Position numbers and translations under genes: made by a program. This document shows positions 1-6,554 of a DNA stretch of 6,692 nucleotides, piece after piece; position 1 is the first letter of the stretch, and each line of letters opens with the position of its first letter. The stretch is from Bacillota bacterium (lineage in GTDB: Bacteria; Bacillota; Bacilli; Paenibacillales; NBRC-103111): NCBI GenBank assembly GCA_023391955.1, contig JAEWAA010000601.1, positions 1-6,692 on the forward strand, in the 5' to 3' direction. The notes beneath the pieces are model-generated. The model saw only the letters and a list, made by a program, of their open reading frames with translations. It was not told the DNA's origin and did no database searches.

Positions 1-149
1 GGTGTGGACGGTCCTGCAGCGGATCCCGGCGTTTCACCACGGGGATACAGTACGGTTTTGATGCCATATACCAGACCTGCCGCCAGCACTAGAGTAGTTA
101 AAAGTCCGGCTGTCCCGGCAATCCGCCAGAGCACACGGGTATTGCTCAT
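1..149 (-). CDS. N-terminal part of a single-pass membrane protein (partial, runs off the left edge)
   Basis: The minus strand is open from an ATG at 149-147 to the edge of the window, giving 49 codons and no stop. A purine-rich GGGGGA at 158-163, 8 bases upstream, is a reasonable ribosome binding site and supports this start. The peptide begins MSNTRVLWRIAG. It has one hydrophobic stretch at about residues 10-30 (leucine, valine, alanine and glycine rich), then a lysine and a Gly/Pro/Ser/Ala-rich segment. This fits a signal anchor, with the C-terminal part outside the cell, or an uncleaved signal peptide. I do not recognise the family; too little is present. It follows the terminator at 285-313, so it is probably its own transcription unit. 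A plus-strand reading of the same bases has no ribosome binding site. Confidence 0.6.
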   Translation of the reverse strand, partial: MSNTRVLWRIAGTAGLLTTLVLAAGLVYGIKTVLYPRGETPGSAAGPST

Positions 150-284
150 GTCAGAAGTCCCCCATTTCCCAACTGCTTGTCTAATTACATCGGATAAAGT
201 AAGAGTAAGTGTTCCTGCCGCAATTTGCAAATACATGAAAATTCAGCATGGGTCATTTCCGTGGGCGGCTGCTCTAGCTTGAGC
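150..284 (-). promoter_or_regulatory. leader region of the left-edge membrane gene
   Basis: These 135 bases lie between the terminator of the preceding unit and the start of the partial gene, so a promoter is expected here. The best sigma-A-like pair I see on the minus strand is TTGCAA (225-230) and TACTCT (202-207), 17 bases apart. The -10 box is poor, with 3 of 6 matches. A short inverted repeat, GCTC/GAGC, sits at 271-284 directly behind the terminator T-run. No coding sequence is supported. Confidence 0.25.
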
Positions 285-313
285 AAAAAAAAGAAGCCGT
301 ACAAACGGCTTCT
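285..313 (-). terminator. intrinsic terminator after the small gene downstream of nth
   Basis: On the minus strand a perfect 9-bp stem (AGAAGCCGT with ACGGCTTCT, 305-313 and 292-300) encloses a 4-base loop and is followed directly by a run of eight T (285-292). The stem contains part of the TAG stop codon (312-314) of the small gene, so that gene ends inside the terminator. It closes the nth unit. Confidence 0.9.
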
Positions 314-584
314 AGTGAACGACATTTTCCTTGGCGGGGATAAAGATTTCGAACACGTCACCGTGCTGCAGAATCGTAATATCCTTGGACTTGACCTTCA
401 TCACGACCACGTCGGGCTTGGCCTTCATCCGCTCAATATAATGCTCCGGCACTTCTCCGGCTTCACTGACGGTCACGCCTTCGATTACGCGCTCTTCATT
501 ATCCTTAAAGGGAATGTTCAGCACTTCTTCATAGATATCGGAGAAAAGCTCAAAATTCTTCGTGTATACAGCGATGCACTTCAA
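312..584 (-). CDS. conserved-looking 90-residue protein of unknown function, co-transcribed with nth
   Basis: I do not recognise this family. The start is a TTG at 584-582. No ATG or GTG lies in frame upstream before the TGA stop that precedes it, and AAAGGA at 595-600 lies 10 bases ahead. The protein has no signal peptide or membrane segment, so it should be cytosolic. It is rich in Glu, Lys and Val and contains a single cysteine (residue 3). The predicted pattern is a short N-terminal strand, a helix (about residues 10-25), a charged middle containing EAGEVPEHYIERMK (about 41-54), then two strands (VVVMKVKSKDITI and VFEIFIP). This looks like a compact alpha/beta fold. It begins 22 bases after the nth stop with no terminator between, and ends in the terminator at 285-313, so it is very likely translated from the nth mRNA. 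That suggests but does not prove a link to repair. Confidence 0.8.
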   Translation of the reverse strand: MKCIAVYTKNFELFSDIYEEVLNIPFKDNEERVIEGVTVSEAGEVPEHYIERMKAKPDVVVMKVKSKDITILQHGDVFEIFIPAKENVVH

Positions 585-606
585 TGTAATCCCATCCTTT
601 GAATGT

Positions 607-1302
607 TCAAGTCAATACAGTGGAAGAACCGGTACTGCTTTCCTTAGATTTCCTGTTTCCGCCGGTTTTCATACGTTTCTTGCCTTCTTTGCAGACATCC
701 AGCAGCGGACATATGCCGCAGGCGGGATTCTGCGCCTTGCAATGGTAACGGCCAAAGAAAATCAGCCGGTGATGCGTCAGGGTCCATTCATCCCGGGGAA
801 CACCCGCCATCAGGCGTTTCTCCACCTCCAGGACCGAATCGGTCTCCTTGGCGATGCTAAGACGTTTAGATACACGCTCCACATGCGTATCCACAGCTAT
901 GGCAGGTACGCCGAAGGCATTGGATACCACAACATTGGCCGTTTTGCGGCCTACCCCGGGAAGCTTCACAAGCTCCTCATGCGCCTCCGGGATTTGTCCA
1001 TGATAATTCTCCAGCAGGATCCGGCACAAGCTCTGGATATTCTTCGCTTTGTTCCGGAACAAGCCGATGCGTCTGATGTCCTCCTCCAATTCGGAGATGG
1101 GGACAGCAATATAATCCTCGGGCGTACGGTACTTCTGAAAAAGGGTTGCGGTCACTTTATTCACCGTCTCGTCCGTACATTGGGCGGAGAGCAATACGGC
1201 AATGGTCAACTCGAAGGGATTCGAGTGATTCAGCTCACAATGGGCATCCGGAAACATCTCGGCAATGGTATCCAGGATATGACGCAACTGCTTTTTGTTC
1301 AT
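607..1302 (-). CDS. nth: endonuclease III (DNA glycosylase/AP lyase)
   Basis: Bifunctional base-excision repair enzyme. It removes oxidised pyrimidines from DNA and cuts the abasic strand by beta-elimination. The helix-hairpin-helix motif LPGVGRKTANVV is at residues 114-125 with the catalytic Lys120, and the catalytic Asp138 lies in AVDTHVERV. The C-terminal [4Fe-4S] loop is complete with the standard C-X6-C-X2-C-X5-C spacing (Cys188, 195, 198, 204). The length is 231 residues, about 20 more than the E. coli enzyme. The excess is a Lys/Ser/Thr-rich tail after residue 206. The ATG at 1302 has GGAGGTGA at 1313-1320, 10 bases upstream. The gene lies downstream of the operon terminator at 1497-1536, so it probably has its own promoter in the AT-rich gap, and is followed by the small gene at 312-584. 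No key residue is missing. Confidence 0.98.
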   Translation of the reverse strand: MNKKQLRHILDTIAEMFPDAHCELNHSNPFELTIAVLLSAQCTDETVNKVTATLFQKYRTPEDYIAVPISELEEDIRRIGLFRNKAKNIQSLCRILLENYHGQIPEAHEELVKLPGVGRKTANVVVSNAFGVPAIAVDTHVERVSKRLSIAKETDSVLEVEKRLMAGVPRDEWTLTHHRLIFFGRYHCKAQNPACGICPLLDVCKEGKKRMKTGGNRKSKESSTGSSTVLT

Positions 1303-1365
1303 ACGGCGGTCTTCACCTCCGTTGATTGCCGTACCTACCTTGGTGCCTGCAGAACGTCAAGAATT

Positions 1366-1394
1366 ATTTTAGATAAACCAAAGTTTAACGAAAA
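1366..1394 (-). promoter_or_regulatory. weak sigma-A-type promoter candidate for nth
   Basis: On the minus strand TAAAAT (1366-1371, 5 of 6 matches to the -10 box) lies 17 bases from a poor -35 element, TTTTCG (1389-1394, 3 of 6). The 1303-1496 gap is clearly richer in A and T than the genes on either side. A TTGACG at 1355-1360 is a better -35 box but has no good -10 partner. Any transcript would start about 55 bases before the nth start codon. Confidence 0.3.
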
Positions 1395-1496
1395 ACCAAT
1401 GGTAAATCAATGCTATAGTTCAAAGAAAATCGAATATTTTCGGAACAATGGCAAGATTTAACGTGAAAAGTCGTCTTTTGGCGTTTTTCGTCCTTG

Positions 1497-1536
1497 AAAA
1501 AACCGCCAAGCTTGCGGAATCCCGCAGGCTTGACGG
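1497..1536 (-). terminator. intrinsic terminator of the amidase-GerMN-SLH unit
   Basis: On the minus strand a 15-position GC-rich stem (1522-1536 with 1503-1517) contains one A-C mismatch and one G-T pair, with a 4-base loop. A run of six T follows (1497-1502). It begins about 40 bases after the stop codon of the SLH gene and separates that operon from nth. Confidence 0.9.
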
Positions 1537-1573
1537 CTCATAGTGCTTCATTCTGAAAATAATGAGAACCGAC

Positions 1574-4294
1574 TTAGGACTGAATATCCACTTCCACTAT
1601 TTTACCGTTAATCAGGTACAGAGTTACGGTTTTGCCCGACGGGATGCTTGCCGGTGAATAGGAAATGGAGCCCTGATGGACATATGCCTTGGTATGGAAT
1701 GGATAGTTCCGCGATTCGCCCAGGCTTTCCCGAAGCACATACAGATTGTTTGTTGCGGTATCATAATAGTCGGTTTTGCGGACCAAGGAGGTGGCGGTGT
1801 AAATGGTGTACACGCCGTCCTGCCCCTTAACGGCCTCCACACGGTCGCCTGCCTTCAGGTCTGCCAGTGTGGTGTCGGATAAGCTTGTACGCTTCACAAC
1901 GGCTGTTTTGCCCACTTCCAGTGTTTTGCCGGCGGAGCCCGCCTCAGAAATGGTAACTTTGCCTGCCGCGGCGTCTACAGACAGCACACTGCCTCTGGAT
2001 ACGGGGGCGGCTTGCACCTTCTCAATGGTGGTGCCTTTGTAGTGCATGATATACGGATCCTCATTGGACATGGAGTCGATGGTGATTTCCTGGCCGTTCA
2101 TATTATAGATCTTGGTTGAATAAGGCAGGGTCAGCGTAGTGGATCCGTTCAACGGGTCACGAAGAGTCAGCTGGCGGTTGCTGCCGCTTTTGTTGGCCAG
2201 ATAAACCAGGAACGTGCGGGACACCTCTACCATGCTGATATTAGTGCCGGTGGAATCCAGCAAAATGGTCACAGGCTCACCGACGATCAAATCCGTAATG
2301 GCAGGATTGGATTTGTTGGGAATCACAATTCCTACAGCCGTTCCTAAATTCAAGGTTAAATACTGTTCGCCCATTTTCAGCGTAATGGTTCTCGCAAGCG
2401 GCGATACCTGTGCAATTGTGCCTTGGTAGTTGTATACGATGCTGATTTTCTTCACTTTCTTTTCCGAAGAGGCCGTAATATCGATTTTTCTGCCTTCGGT
2501 CAAGTTGGAGGTCCCCAAAGTGAAGGTCGTGGTGGTGCCGTATAGCTCAAACACGGTCGTGTCCGACAGCTCGTACAGTTCTTTTTTGCCGGCCTGATTG
2601 GTTACGATCAGAACCTTGCCTTTGGCATCATAGCTAAACACGGTGTTCATGTATTCCGTTTGTAATGCGCGGCTAGTGGCGATGGCCTCGATCACATTAT
2701 TACTATCATCCAGAATAAGCTTCACTTCGTCATCTATTTCCAGATCCCTGAAAGTAGTAAATTCCATCCCGGGAATAGTGACCTTCAAGTTGTTATCAAA
2801 GGTATAAAGTGCAGGTTTGCCTTTAGCGGTACTAAAGATGGTAATGTATTTGTAGTTCTTGTCTTCCTTGATATCCGTAATCCGGCCCTTGTCGCTGGGC
2901 GGCTCATAGGCCTCCAGCATGGTCATTTCCGTGAGCACATCCGTATTGATGACGAAGGAAATTTTGTCCTTGGCTTTGATGGCCGAGATATCCCCGCCTG
3001 CAGCGCCCGCATAATACGTTACAGTAGTGGCCAGGGGATAGGTTGCCGTGGAGCCGTCAGTTTCGCGGACGGTGATCTTCTTGTCTGTCAGATTGACGGA
3101 TTGGATGACCCCTTCTGCTGTTTTGTTCAGCGGGATATGCTTCACGGTAATGGAGGTATATTTGGCCTTGCTGCCAGTTCGATGCAGCGTCAGCACGGTT
3201 CCCGGAACCAAGTCGCTTGAGGCCAAACCCTTGCCGTCCTTGTCCACGATGGATAAGGGAATCTGGATCTGGGCTGTAATTTCCTTGCCGTTAGTCTTCA
3301 TAACAACCTGGGAAGTGTTGAAGTCCAGACTTACCAGCGTACCATCCAAGATATTGGCCGCTTGTCCGTTCTCTTCAATAACCTCAGCAAACAGCACATT
3401 GCCGTCCTTCACGACGATAAACAGCTTATTGCCCTGTTTAAGAGACTGCGCTGTGGAAGTGGCGGATTGGTTCAGTCCGTAGAATACCGTATCTGCGTTA
3501 AAGCCGAAGGTTTTCTGGTCGCCGTAGTCATCACTTAATACAACGGCCTTGTCGGTGACGCTCTCCACAATTCCCAGACCGGAGATATCTGTGGAATCCA
3601 TATACGGGCTTGTCCGGCTCAGGAAGGTGGCCATTTCGGCGCGGGTTACGGATTTGGCGGGCTTGAAGGTGCCGTCGTCCAAACCGTCCACAATCTTCAA
3701 CGCCACTGCCTGGTTGATAAAACCTCTTGTAGAAGCGGAAATGTCCGCATCGTCAGCAAACCGGGTGGTTTGGTTGGCCAGCTCATTGGCTTCGGCTTGC
3801 TTGCCGATGGACCGGATAACCAGCTTAGCTACCCATTCCCGGGAGGCCTGGCGGGTTCCCCAGCCGGTTCCCGAAGCAGCGGATTCCTCCGGATAGGAGA
3901 TGATCCCCTTTTCCAGAGCCATAAACAGATATTTCTTGGCGTAATCGGATACCTGCAGATCGGAGGCAAAGGCGGGCAACTCGCCCGCCGCTTTCTCCAG
4001 TCCCAGCATCCGGACCAGCATGGTAACCACTTCCTCCTGGGTTACGGAGCTGTTCGGATCATAAATACCAGCTGATTTGCCGTCCACAATTCCCAGCAAA
4101 GCCAGCTTGGTTATGTACTTATTGGCCCAATGGGAGACGGGCACATCCGTAAATTTCAGGTTGGGCTTCGTGGAGGCATTCTGGACCGTTGACTGGGGAG
4201 CAGTAGTGTCCGTAAGGGCAGCCATTGCGGTTGTACCTAAGGTCAGACTTGCCGTAAGCAAGACAATCACAGCTTTTGTCGCTCTTTTTTTCAA
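1574..4294 (-). CDS. secreted SLH-domain surface protein with tandem beta-type repeats
   Basis: A 906-residue exported protein, probably attached to secondary cell-wall polymer by three N-terminal SLH domains. Residues 1-25 form a signal peptide (MKKR, hydrophobic core, cleavage after AMA). The SLH units lie at about 46-99, 108-163 and 177-230. Only the third keeps the canonical SVTRAEM motif (215-221); the first has TQEE and the second SREW. From about residue 240 to the end the protein consists of roughly nine degenerate units of 65-77 residues, each starting like G-x-[IV]-x-S-V and containing [IV]-T-[IVL] strands. No catalytic motif is visible. The start is TTG at 4294-4292, with AGGAG at 4305-4309, 10 bases upstream; no ATG fits better. 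It lies 36 bases behind the GerMN lipoprotein gene and is followed by the terminator at 1497-1536. The role is inferred as structural or polymer binding; the exact function is unknown. Confidence 0.93.
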   Translation of the reverse strand: MKKRATKAVIVLLTASLTLGTTAMAALTDTTAPQSTVQNASTKPNLKFTDVPVSHWANKYITKLALLGIVDGKSAGIYDPNSSVTQEEVVTMLVRMLGLEKAAGELPAFASDLQVSDYAKKYLFMALEKGIISYPEESAASGTGWGTRQASREWVAKLVIRSIGKQAEANELANQTTRFADDADISASTRGFINQAVALKIVDGLDDGTFKPAKSVTRAEMATFLSRTSPYMDSTDISGLGIVESVTDKAVVLSDDYGDQKTFGFNADTVFYGLNQSATSTAQSLKQGNKLFIVVKDGNVLFAEVIEENGQAANILDGTLVSLDFNTSQVVMKTNGKEITAQIQIPLSIVDKDGKGLASSDLVPGTVLTLHRTGSKAKYTSITVKHIPLNKTAEGVIQSVNLTDKKITVRETDGSTATYPLATTVTYYAGAAGGDISAIKAKDKISFVINTDVLTEMTMLEAYEPPSDKGRITDIKEDKNYKYITIFSTAKGKPALYTFDNNLKVTIPGMEFTTFRDLEIDDEVKLILDDSNNVIEAIATSRALQTEYMNTVFSYDAKGKVLIVTNQAGKKELYELSDTTVFELYGTTTTFTLGTSNLTEGRKIDITASSEKKVKKISIVYNYQGTIAQVSPLARTITLKMGEQYLTLNLGTAVGIVIPNKSNPAITDLIVGEPVTILLDSTGTNISMVEVSRTFLVYLANKSGSNRQLTLRDPLNGSTTLTLPYSTKIYNMNGQEITIDSMSNEDPYIMHYKGTTIEKVQAAPVSRGSVLSVDAAAGKVTISEAGSAGKTLEVGKTAVVKRTSLSDTTLADLKAGDRVEAVKGQDGVYTIYTATSLVRKTDYYDTATNNLYVLRESLGESRNYPFHTKAYVHQGSISYSPASIPSGKTVTLYLINGKIVEVDIQS
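1577..3577 (-). repeat. coding region for about nine degenerate ~70-residue protein repeats
   Basis: Units read by eye in the SLH protein start near residues 240, 316, 394, 468, 547, 624, 697, 767 and 840. Recurring features are a glycine followed by alternating hydrophobics (GIVESV, GTLVSL, GVIQSV, GRITDI, GTIAQV, GSVLSV), a strand such as KITVRE or RTITLK about 10 residues later, a mid-unit strand before a loop, and a closing G-x-x-[IV]-x-[LIV] strand pair (for example VPGTVLTL, VGEPVTIL, KAGDRVEAV). The units differ too much to be recent DNA duplications. The pattern resembles small all-beta modules of the DUF5666 or OB type; that assignment is inference. Confidence 0.55.
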
Positions 4295-4330
4295 AGTCGT
4301 TGTTCTCCTCTCTATCTGTCTCTCCTAAGA

Positions 4331-4900
4331 TTAACGCTTAAACCACTCGGGAAGCTCAAAATGGCCCATCAAGGATTCGGGCTTTTTGCCGTTTACCAGA
4401 ATCTCAAAGGTTTCCACTTCGTTGAATTGGAACAGGGTTTTGCGGAAAGCATCCAGCAAAAGTCCTTCTCCGGCAGAACCCAGCCTGTCCTCATCGGGCA
4501 GATTCAAATTAACGGACAGCTTGCCGGAATCCAGTTTCGCGGACAAAAAGGTGGTTTTGGGACACAAGGATACTGCATCGGCAGACGGGCTTTTCTTCAG
4601 GGCGTTCAACGCTGCCAGATACTTGTTCTCATCCTTGTCGAATTTGATATTGACCTGTTTTTCCACCAAAGCGGTATTATCGCCGTTGGCTTGGCCGAAA
4701 TATGCCTTGATGGCCGCCTCCTTTTCCTGAACGGGAGACGGTGTTGCGGGTGCAGCGGACTGGGAGGGCGCCACCGAAACGGCGGGCGTACCTGTCGCTG
4801 CTGGGGTGGAAGCGGCATTCCTCTCCTTGGCTCCGCAGCCTGTGGCCACCAGCGATAAAGAAACGGCAACTCCCAGCAGTATACATATTCTTCTGTTCAA
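4331..4900 (-). CDS. GerMN-domain lipoprotein
   Basis: A 189-residue membrane-tethered lipoprotein. Residues 1-22 form a lipoprotein signal ending in LVATGC, so Cys22 should be lipidated. An Ala/Pro/Ser/Thr-rich linker follows (about 29-56), then one GerMN domain (about 62-178): AYFGQANGDN, a leader helix ALNALKKSP, the SGKLSVNLN strand, EGLLLDAFRKTLFQF helix and the closing EILVNG strand. GerM of Bacillus subtilis has two such domains and works in the channel between mother cell and forespore. Single-domain versions beside amidase genes are common in Bacillota, so a sporulation role here is possible but not shown. The start is TTG at 4900-4898, with AAGGAGG (4910-4916) 9 bases upstream. This ribosome binding site overlaps the TAA stop of the amidase gene, pointing to translational coupling. 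Confidence 0.93.
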   Translation of the reverse strand: MNRRICILLGVAVSLSLVATGCGAKERNAASTPAATGTPAVSVAPSQSAAPATPSPVQEKEAAIKAYFGQANGDNTALVEKQVNIKFDKDENKYLAALNALKKSPSADAVSLCPKTTFLSAKLDSGKLSVNLNLPDEDRLGSAGEGLLLDAFRKTLFQFNEVETFEILVNGKKPESLMGHFELPEWFKR

Positions 4901-4909
4901 GTATCAATC

Positions 4910-4917
4910 CCTCCTTA
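4910..4917 (-). promoter_or_regulatory. ribosome binding site overlapping the upstream stop codon
   Basis: The minus-strand octamer TAAGGAGG holds both the amidase stop codon (TAA, 4915-4917) and the strongest Shine-Dalgarno match in the window, 9 bases ahead of the TTG start at 4900. It decides the start of the GerMN gene. Ribosomes that finish the amidase can start again here. Confidence 0.8.
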
Positions 4918-6486
4918 TGGAATCTGCAAATATTCCCGGATGCCCGCGGCGATGGCCTCTGCTGTCTGGAGCTGGAGCTTCTCCGTAAATAAAGCGGCTT
5001 CCTCTTCAGGGCTGGAAAGATAGCCAATTTCACAAAGCACCGCAGGCATGACGGTTCGTAAGGTCACCCGGAGATCATTCTTGCGCACACCCCGGTCATT
5101 GAAGCCGGTAGCGGGCAAAATGCGGCTGTGCAGAATATCCGCCAAAGCGCGGCTTTCATCCCTGGAGTAATAGGTCTCCGTTCCGCTGACGGTGTCCTTG
5201 TTGAAGCTGTTGGCATGTACGGATACAAAAACATCCGCATTCAGCCGGTTGGCGAAATCCGCCCGTTCGTTCAGTTCTACAAACGTATCATCCTGCCGTG
5301 TCAGCTTCACCTGAAGGTTGGGGATGTTCTCCAGCGCTTTGGCGATTTTGAGCACCATGGACAGGTTGAAGTCCTTTTCCTTTCGGCCGGTGATTTTGGA
5401 GATTGCCCCGGGATCTCCGTCACCGTGACCGGCATCCAGCACCACAAGGAAAGTATACCCCTTCATGGCGATGGTAAGCTCGGCCGGGTTCCTGCCTTCT
5501 AATAAAGTATAGTCGATTTTCTGCTTCAGGTCGACTACGATTCGGACTGTAGGCGGCTGGTCCTGGAATTGCGAGAAACGGATGCGCTCGGAAAATTCAG
5601 CAGAGATGGCCAATTCATTGACTTGTCCGACCGACTTTCCGTTCACCGTTTGAGCCAGGCGGGCGCCGGGTAAATCGATAACAAGACGAGACGGATTGGA
5701 CAGATGCGTGAATACCGGCTGAGGCACAGCACGGTCGGCCTTTATGGTCATATGCCCATCCGAGAAACTGATGGATTGGATGACGGAAACCACATTATCG
5801 GGACCTGTTGACGGGGATGTGCCCGGTGTTGCGCCGGGAGCAGCCGTTGAGCCGGGTAAAGTCGGCTTAGACGTGCTGGAAGGTTTGGATGATGGCGTAG
5901 CAGACGGCATGATGGATGCCGATGAAGATGCAGATGGCGACGGTTTAGGTGTAGCGGCAGGACTGGGTGTTGCCGTTGCAGCCGGCGGGTTCGACGCTCC
6001 CGCTTTGGGCGGCTCCGAGGATTGCCCGCCGGAAACCGGAATGGAGCTGCTTTTGTCAAACAGAAATACAGACCGTGTCAGGTTGTCCCATTGGACATCC
6101 ATGCCCAAATTCTCCGTAACGAACCGGACAGGCAAAAGGGTGTTGCCGCTGTCCAAGATCGGGGCGGTTTCCAGCTTGAAGGCTGCTCCGTTGACACTGG
6201 CGACGGGGTTGTTGATGGCCAACTGCAGGAGTGCTCCATCACGCTTGATGGTGACCTGCTGCTTTTCCTGATTCCACGAGACCTCTGCTCCCAGCTCCTC
6301 CGAGATAATCCGGACCGGAACAAGAGTCAGATCATTGACAATCCGCGGCGGCACCTCCGGCAAAAGCTCCGTGCGGTTCAGGAAAAGCCGGACCTGGTTG
6401 TCCGCAGCATAGCTTGTCCCTCCCCCTCCGCTCCACATGAGCACCAACAATACAGCACCGACCAACGCTGTTACAAGTTTCTTCAT
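4915..6486 (-). CDS. secreted N-acetylmuramoyl-L-alanine amidase (stalk + AMIN + Amidase_3)
   Basis: A zinc enzyme that cuts the amide bond between N-acetylmuramic acid and the stem peptide of peptidoglycan, acting outside the cell. In order: signal peptide 1-28 (cut near SYA-A); copper-amine-oxidase N-terminal-like stalk domain at about 31-143, with two related halves each carrying an LVPVR or LLPVR strand; an 80-residue Pro/Ser/Thr/Ala linker at about 146-229; an AMIN domain at about 231-340 (VFTHLSNPSRLVIDLPGA); and Amidase_3 at about 346-523. Predicted zinc ligands are His354 (DAGHGDGDPGA), Glu370 (RKEKDFNLS) and His424 (SVHANSF), with catalytic Glu486 (CEIGYLSSP). All are present. The ATG at 6486 has GAGGTGA at 6490-6496. 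This is the first gene of the apparent operon with the GerMN lipoprotein and SLH protein. Its exact cellular process (division, sporulation or turnover) cannot be read from sequence. Confidence 0.97.
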   Translation of the reverse strand: MKKLVTALVGAVLLVLMWSGGGGTSYAADNQVRLFLNRTELLPEVPPRIVNDLTLVPVRIISEELGAEVSWNQEKQQVTIKRDGALLQLAINNPVASVNGAAFKLETAPILDSGNTLLPVRFVTENLGMDVQWDNLTRSVFLFDKSSSIPVSGGQSSEPPKAGASNPPAATATPSPAATPKPSPSASSSASIMPSATPSSKPSSTSKPTLPGSTAAPGATPGTSPSTGPDNVVSVIQSISFSDGHMTIKADRAVPQPVFTHLSNPSRLVIDLPGARLAQTVNGKSVGQVNELAISAEFSERIRFSQFQDQPPTVRIVVDLKQKIDYTLLEGRNPAELTIAMKGYTFLVVLDAGHGDGDPGAISKITGRKEKDFNLSMVLKIAKALENIPNLQVKLTRQDDTFVELNERADFANRLNADVFVSVHANSFNKDTVSGTETYYSRDESRALADILHSRILPATGFNDRGVRKNDLRVTLRTVMPAVLCEIGYLSSPEEEAALFTEKLQLQTAEAIAAGIREYLQIP

Positions 6487-6513
6487 GATTCACCTCTGCA
6501 TGCTGTTCTCGCG

Positions 6514-6540
6514 ACAGGGGTTGGCAAAATAACCCTCTGT
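6514..6540 (-). promoter_or_regulatory. imperfect inverted repeat in the amidase leader
   Basis: ACAGGGGTT (6514-6522) pairs with AACCCTCTGT (6531-6540) across an 8-base loop, with one bulged base. That gives 9 pairs, most of the core being G-C. It starts just downstream of the promoter candidate and ends about 17 bases before the ribosome binding site at 6490-6497. It could be an operator or a 5' mRNA hairpin. There is no T-run, so it is not an intrinsic terminator. Confidence 0.35.
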
Positions 6541-6554
6541 ACTGTCATCATATA

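Noticed and set aside
312..584. Small protein as a half glyoxalase-type (vicinal oxygen chelate) domain
   Set aside because: The start resembles that fold superficially (IAVYTKNFELFSDIYEEVL), but the expected metal-binding His/Glu pattern is absent, so I leave it unassigned.
562..1461. A 299-codon plus-strand open frame opposite nth
   Set aside because: It lies antisense to a complete nth gene with all catalytic residues, has no ribosome binding site, and runs into an AT-rich gap. It is a shadow frame.
1448..1490. Plus-strand hairpin-like AAAAG/CTTTT repeat followed by T-run, between nth and the operon terminator
   Set aside because: The stem is short with mismatches and no plus-strand gene exists for it to terminate. 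The nearby hairpin at 1497-1536 is far stronger and correctly placed.
4361..4858. Plus-strand frame opposite the GerMN lipoprotein
   Set aside because: No ribosome binding site and no recognisable domain, while the opposite strand encodes a lipobox and GerMN domain.
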